From NCBI GenBank assembly GCA_033239525.1, contig BSYO01000026.1:1736001-1800000 (forward strand): a DNA stretch of 64,000 bases. The letters run 5' to 3'. Positions 59,150-64,000 of this stretch are shown in pieces; position 1 is the stretch's first letter, and the number at the start of each line of letters is the position of its first letter. The notes beneath the pieces are model-generated. The model was not told the origin of the DNA and did no database searches. It saw only the letters and a program-made list of their open reading frames with translations. The translations under genes were made by a program, and so were the position numbers. This DNA comes from Nepenthes gracilis. Its lineage: Eukaryota > Streptophyta > Magnoliopsida > Caryophyllales > Nepenthaceae.

Positions 59150-60520
59150 ACCTGAAAAACTTTTCATCCTGGATTTATATTAGGATGTTCGCGTGGGTAT
59201 CGTTTAGGGGAGTCAAGGATGTTGGCCCATACTCCCTCCTAGATCCCGGCAAAGGCCGCAGCTGCATGCGACATTCCTGGGAGGGCCACCATTGTCGTTC
59301 CTCTTTTTCCCGGCAGCTAGCTTAGGCCCTTCCGTACGATGGTCCATGCGTTTGGGATGCTTCGCTTCATTGGCCTCCTCTGCCAAGATGTAAGCTCAGA
59401 CGATGGCCTCTACTTCTTAGAAGGATCGAGGGCGCTGATGTGATAAGTGCTTAAAGAAATCCCCTATCGCTAAGGTGGCAACAAAGGCATTGAGCTTCAA
59501 TTCATCAGAGAGCTGGTGGATCCGGCGCCCCTCAATGATGAAGTGGTTGAGGAATCGTTTCAAGCTTTCGTCTGTCCTCTGGCGGAGGCGGACCAGGTGC
59601 CAGGATTGTTTCTCTTCTCTCCGATTGGAGGAGAACTTGCTCAAGAAATAGTCTGTGAGCTTGTCGAAGGAGCAGATGAAGTTTGGTAGGAGACCATGGA
59701 ACCAAAGTAGTGTGTCCCCCTTGAGGGTGATAGGGAAGTATTGGCATATCACGGCTTCGCTCGCTCCATGGAGGGACAAGTGAGTACGGAAGTAGTTGAG
59801 ATGGTCTATCGGATCTTTACTCCTGTCGTACTCGTCCAGTGTTGGCATTTTAAACTTGCAGGGGAACAGCTGGTCTAGAGATCCATGACGAAGGACGATC
59901 TTTGCAGGTCAGCGGAAGACCGCACTAGCCTCCCCTTGTGTAGGAGGTCCCAAAGCACCTTCACCTTTTCCTCCATTGGTGGGTCAGACTCGCTTCTCCG
60001 CGATTTGATAATATCGCGGAGCTCCGTGTGACCCTGCTAGTGGTGCTGAACTTGTCGATTCTGAGGGCGGCTTTCGCGTAGGCGGTTTGCCACGCCGTAT
60101 ATGATTCCTTGATTGTTTGCCTCCTCTCGCTGCAAGAGTTACGAGGGTTATATCGCTCTAAGCTCTCCTCCTGCTCATCCCGGCTAGGATGGCTTCCAGC
60201 CACCGACTGGGCCCTACTACCGGAGGCCCCCTAGACCTCAGCGTTGTCAGGCCGCTTTGATTTTCCCCTGGGGCTCTAGTGCGACGCCTTCCCCACTTAG
60301 AGGATGACACCTAAGGTGCCGGGGGAGCATCCCCCATCCACTACGTGCTCGTCCGGGTACAGAGAGCTTGGAGCATTAGCCTCATATCACCCATTTCGGC
60401 TGCTAGCTAGTGAACGTCAGGTTGCGGACAAATATCAGCACGGCTACCCACTGAAGAGTCGTCACCGTGAGCGACTGTAACTCTTGTTGGGCCACTGGCT
60501 GGCGCTCGGGTGTTGTCCAT
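59150..60520 (-). pseudogene. gag of the Tat element
   Basis: Probable start ATG 60520 (MDNTRAPASGPTRVTVAHG). The N-terminal half has several stops and a frame change. The retrotransposon gag domain (59848-59417) is open: MPTLDEYDRSKDPIDHLNYF, WFHGLLPNFICSFDKL, EKQSWHLVRLRQRTDESLK and RFLNHFIIEGRRI. After a stop the capsid end has ILAEEANEAKHPKR. Nothing resembling a zinc knuckle is clear. Confidence 0.82.
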
Positions 60521-60569
60521 CTTATTGGAAAGGAGTGAGTGTTAAAGAGAGACACTAGACCTTTTGTCG

Positions 60570-60589
60570 CATTCCTACAAACGACGCTA
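60570..60589 (-). promoter_or_regulatory. Primer-binding-site region of the Tat element
   Basis: Just inside the 5' LTR the - strand reads TTAGCGTCGTTTGTAGGAAT, close to the GCGCCGTCTGTGGGA-type sequence often found at this place in plant gypsy elements. The tRNA primer cannot be named with certainty. Confidence 0.5.
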
Positions 60590-61468
60590 ATATGCATCTC
60601 GAGTCCCGGATTATCGTACGGATTAGAGAGCCTTCAGATTCCTGGTCTGAATAGAATCTCGAGTAAGTCCGGTCTCCGTCGTTGTGAATCTGGAACCTAC
60701 ATAACGCAAACCACAAATGAGAGGTCAAAAGTCCGACGAAATTTCTCTCACCAAAACACTCCAATACTCAAGTCAGCAACTTCCTACAATGAACGAAAAT
60801 GGGCACATGCTTAGAGGTATGCAGAGATATATTGTGAACACATTGAGAGTGCGCAAATGTAAGGGTGAGGGATTGATGAGCGTTTAGTGGGAGGTCTGAC
60901 TCCCTGTATGTACCGTAGATGGTGGCTCACTCTCGTAACTTGAGTAAGGCTGTAGAGGTAAGATTTGGGCACTGATTTGAGAGTTTGAACTCTGGAGTGA
61001 GCATTTTACTGCACAATATTAAGCTGAATGCCCAGAATCCGATCTCGTATCCTGTAAAATAAGAGAAAATTTATAGGCTCATTGGTTTGGACTTTTGGGC
61101 ACAAGAATCCTTCCTGTAGGGATTCATCGGCCGTTGCCTAGTGATGGTCGTCGGAGTGTCAGTTGTCACCTTATGGTGGCAAGGAGACCGTCGTGAGTTA
61201 TAGGCCACACCTAATCTACCTTTCACGTTGTAATTGGCTAGAGAGCTATAGGCAGCAGCGTGAGTCGCAGTTGGCAGCGCTGGCATTCTCTTTATTAGCT
61301 CATTTCCTCTGCGTTGTACCTACCATCTGTAGTTATATTAATGGGCTGTAGGTGGCACCGATTGTTACGAGTATTGGGCTCCCACGTAGACAGTTTCAAA
61401 TATTGGGTCAAGATGGCTGCTTGGACTGCTACTCCCTAGATTGGGCCTTATCGTTATTGGATCCAACA
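60590..61468 (-). repeat. Tat element 5' LTR
   Basis: Pairs with 45673-46612. The outer edge GGATCCAACA (61468) is intact; the inner edge has mutated from TGTTGCG to ATATGCA. Deletions of a few tens of bases relative to its partner lie near 60925-60955. Confidence 0.87.
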
Positions 61469-61800
61469 AGTTGTGACCGAAAGATGATGGCTAAAGCAAT
61501 TTCTTGATATGGATTGGATAAGATCAACGCAATGGATTTTTCTCATATCATCTAGTCTCGGGTCATCTTTAAGAGGTGGGGTCTTATACTCTCTCACATT
61601 TAGTCTAACAAGGTTGCAACTGTAGACGTCTCTTATTAGCACCAATCATACTTGTCCACACTTTGTAAGTGTTTTTATACCTTTTTCAGTGGTGGAGTGA
61701 CGTGATTAGGTTTTGATATTTTTGGGGTTGGCCACTTAGGTTTAGAAGTTTGCCATATTTTATATCTTTTAATTTTATAAATTGTAATTGTCTAAAAAAC
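61469..61800 (+). pseudogene. LINE 3' end, fragment 3
   Basis: Continues the LINE interrupted at 45672: CDRKMMAKAIS, then FKRWGLI near 61566, like the C-terminal end of plant LINE ORF2. An A-rich stretch at 61790-61815 could be the tail. Confidence 0.5.
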
Positions 61801-64000
61801 AAATAAATAAGAGTAAAAGTGACCGTCATCACCATAGTCACCAGAATAATAAATTCTTGTTGTACTAAATTCAAGACTGTCAATTGTTCTTATTATTTAT
61901 TACTCATCTCACTTCACGAGAGGGATGTGTTCCAATTAAAGACACCCGCTGCTACTGATAAAATAGTAGGTGTGTGGCTTAGGGTCACGGTTCACACCAA
62001 ACCAAACTAGAATCCGACAACGAATGTTAGGTTAATCGCTGTTGCAATGTAGGGTTTGGGGTGGCCTTCTCGATGAGAAAAACGCCTCGATTTTGTCGCC
62101 CCTGTTTTCTGTCAGCAGTGTCAGAACCCCTGCATTTAAATATTTCTGTAAATTTGGGGAAAATCGAGAGGGATAGAAATGGGATTTTGTGAATTGAATG
62201 GGGGGTAGGCGGGAAAGGAGATAGAGTCGGAGATTGCTTGCGGAAATCTAGCCAATGCTGGCCGTCTGGGACAAGCAATGTGAACAAGAAGGGAAGGATG
62301 TGGGGAATATTGATTAATTTTTTTATTAAATCCCATGCCGGAAGCCGTACAATAGTCAATTACAAATATTTGCCCTCTCGTTTTTCACTTCTAAAGCTCC
62401 TCAGTTTCTCTGGTTATGGCTAAGGCCGCAGAGAGAATGGAGTCACACAAGCACAGATCAAAATGCCCTCGTTGTTACTTCACTTTTTTTTCTCTTCTTC
62501 ACTCTCTTCTTGTCGTTGAGCTTCTAATTCCTTAGAACACGGCAGCTAGCATTTTGGGGGTTTATTGTTTTTAATTTCCCATAAAAGGACAGAAGGGCCC
62601 TTCAAAAAGAGAGGAGATGGGGGTATGAAGCAGCCCCGGCCTCCTTTTTTTCCTCATCTTCTTTGCTTTACCATCAGTTTGACCAAAATGCAGCCATCAA
62701 TGTTTCTTTGTGGGACTGATTTTTCTGAAGTAGATCTCCACACTCAGCTTTTGCCCGTTCAAATGCTTGTGATTATGTCTATGTGATGCCAGATTGTGGG
62801 TGTTGCTACTGGCGGTGGAGGCGGCGGCAGCGGCGGCAGTGGGATATAATGGGGTTGTGCAATATGGTTGCCTTGCAAGTTCAAGTATGGTTTTTGCCTT
62901 CTTTGGAGTTGCTTATGATATGGGTAGTTTTCTTTCGCGTTTTTGAGAGATGGGTTGGTTGTAAAGCCACCATTTTTAAACATTTCCTTTGTCTCCTACC
63001 AGCTACCTTGTCATTGTTCTGTCTCTTTGGCCATTAATTGGTGGTTGTGCTGGCGGCGGAAGAGTTGGTGATGGGTTGTGATATTGGCAGGACGGCTCAA
63101 TCTATGAATGTTACTAATCTTTTTTGCCTTGCTTTTATTTTTCGAATTCACTTCAAGTTGCTGATGTTCATTTCAGGTGGAATTCCATAGGCTCTTGTCA
63201 ATGTCTTCTCTTTACTAACAGGTTAGCCTACTTTCTACTCCTATCGATTGTTTCTGACGATAGAAACCTCCTAGCAAGTTCCTTGCTTTTGTTCCCTGAG
63301 ATTTTGATTTCAAAATTCTTACTGCATTTCTCCAATATTCATCTAAGAAATCAGAGGAGGAAACACCGAAGAAAGAGTTCGAAGATAAGCTCAGCCACTG
63401 TAATTAGTCGTTGTGGTTTAATTATATGTTAACCATGCTTATCGCCACATGATCCAATAGTTATTAATTCGAAATACAATATAAGTTAAGATTACGATTA
63501 ATAGATTCACAGTAATCCAAAACCCCAGAAATTTTACGGGTTGTGCCTGTCAAATGTTATACAATAAAGAACTTTGAAGACATTCTTATTCTCATCTCAA
63601 TAGCTTAATTCCACCCTCTATTTCATCGATTTTTTTGTGGTTTTCTTCTCTCTCTCTCTCTCTCTCTCTTCTTGAATTCTATTTCACTTTTGTATTGCCA
63701 CATTGTGTGGATGAGCACAGACAAGGGGCAATGAAGCAGTTCAGGCAACAGAAAAGACTGAGCAAGTAAAAACAGTGGGGGAGACAAATGAAGTGGGGAG
63801 AGTTGTTCTGAGGTGAATATGGCCTTAGTGCTGTTATGGTCCAATGGGCAGAGAGGCATTTTACAACTATCAAAATTAGATTTTGAGTGAATAATTTATA
63901 AAAATAAAATAATTATTTAAATTATTTAATATAATTTTTATTATTTATTTATTTAACTTTCAACCCTTATGATAAATGGTAGCATCCCTCTCAAAAGGGT
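61801..64000. other. Right flank, no gene recognised
   Basis: Moderate base composition and several short frames, e.g. MAKAAERMESHKHRSKCPR from 62416 (+) and 62027-62359 (-). None resembles a family known to me. A GGC-rich stretch (62812-62845) and a TTTACTAACAG acceptor-like site (63222) could belong to a non-coding or partly sequenced transcript. This is too little for a call. Confidence 0.4.
63648..63669. repeat. (CT)n microsatellite
   Basis: Eleven TC units in a row. Confidence 0.9.

Larger units (their letters stand above)
45673..61468 (-). mobile_element. Ty3/gypsy Tat-lineage LTR retrotransposon with nested insert
   Basis: A nearly complete 15.8-kb element on the - strand, including a 2.56-kb foreign insert. 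LTRs are at 60590-61468 (5') and 45673-46612 (3'). Flanks AATTG (45668-45672) and AGTTG (61469-61473) form an aged 5-bp target duplication inside a LINE. Order on the - strand: gag, protease, RT, RNase H, zinc-binding and core integrase, pol C-terminus, a tandem-repeat zone, antisense open frames, polypurine tract. LTR size, the gag-pol order without a chromodomain, and extra antisense frames downstream of pol point to the Tat group (Ogre/Grande/Retand relatives). LTR differences are mostly C/T and G/A transitions, suggesting age and methylation. It cannot move on its own. Confidence 0.88.

Noticed and set aside
62027..62359. 110-codon - strand frame
   Set aside because: Plausible length but no recognisable family, no splice context and no close TATA box; not enough to call a gene.
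1..64000. tRNA or rRNA genes and CRISPR-like arrays
   Set aside because: No cloverleaf-compatible A/B-box pair outside the SINE, no rRNA core motifs, and no regularly spaced repeats with unique spacers on either strand.

Overview
The window looks like nuclear DNA of a flowering plant, probably a eudicot. It is AT-rich, has a single-exon UDP-glucuronate 4-epimerase of the plant GAE type, one widely spaced intron-containing housekeeping gene, and a large load of nested, decayed retrotransposons. I see no bacterial operons, ribosomal RNA or tRNA genes, or CRISPR. Only two host genes can be supported in full.

Layout. 1-2.9 kb: AT-rich intergenic DNA with a 44-bp tandem repeat and TA/TG microsatellites. 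2.9-4.5 kb: GAE on the + strand (intronless, 431 aa). 4.8-11 kb: LTR debris, including one solo-LTR-like repeat (family 2, 6.75-11.0 kb) split by another (family 1, 6.9-9.1 kb). 12.1-27.1 kb: an HDDC2-type HD-domain 5'-deoxynucleotidase gene on the - strand. Its eight exons could be read by hand and join in frame to 240 codons. Its long introns hold a SINE with target duplications, a Tourist-like MITE, a spliced fragment of an unrecognised protein gene and ATATCGG-rich short repeats. 27.1-35.1 kb: a wrecked Ty1/copia element, interrupted by a Tat-like LTR fragment and by 4.4 kb of AT-rich LTR-like DNA. 35.1-42.6 kb: AT-rich repeats including family 1 copy B (38.1-40.7 kb).

42.6-61.8 kb is a nest with several layers. 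A LINE 3' end is broken by a family 2 solo-LTR-like repeat (43.0-45.0 kb), and again by a 15.8-kb Ty3/gypsy element of the Tat lineage (45.67-61.47 kb, - strand). That element's pol gene is in turn broken by family 1 copy C (52.6-55.16 kb), which has a perfect 5-bp target duplication. The Tat element carries gag, protease, RT, RNase H and integrase on the - strand. Between pol and its 3' LTR it carries extra open frames on the opposite (+) strand, with their own TATA-like boxes, polyadenylation signals and one plausible intron. These antisense units are the most interesting part of the window. The element is dead: it has stops, frameshifts and lost catalytic residues.

61.8-64 kb: no gene recognised. 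All calls are by eye from the sequence and known protein families; no search was run.
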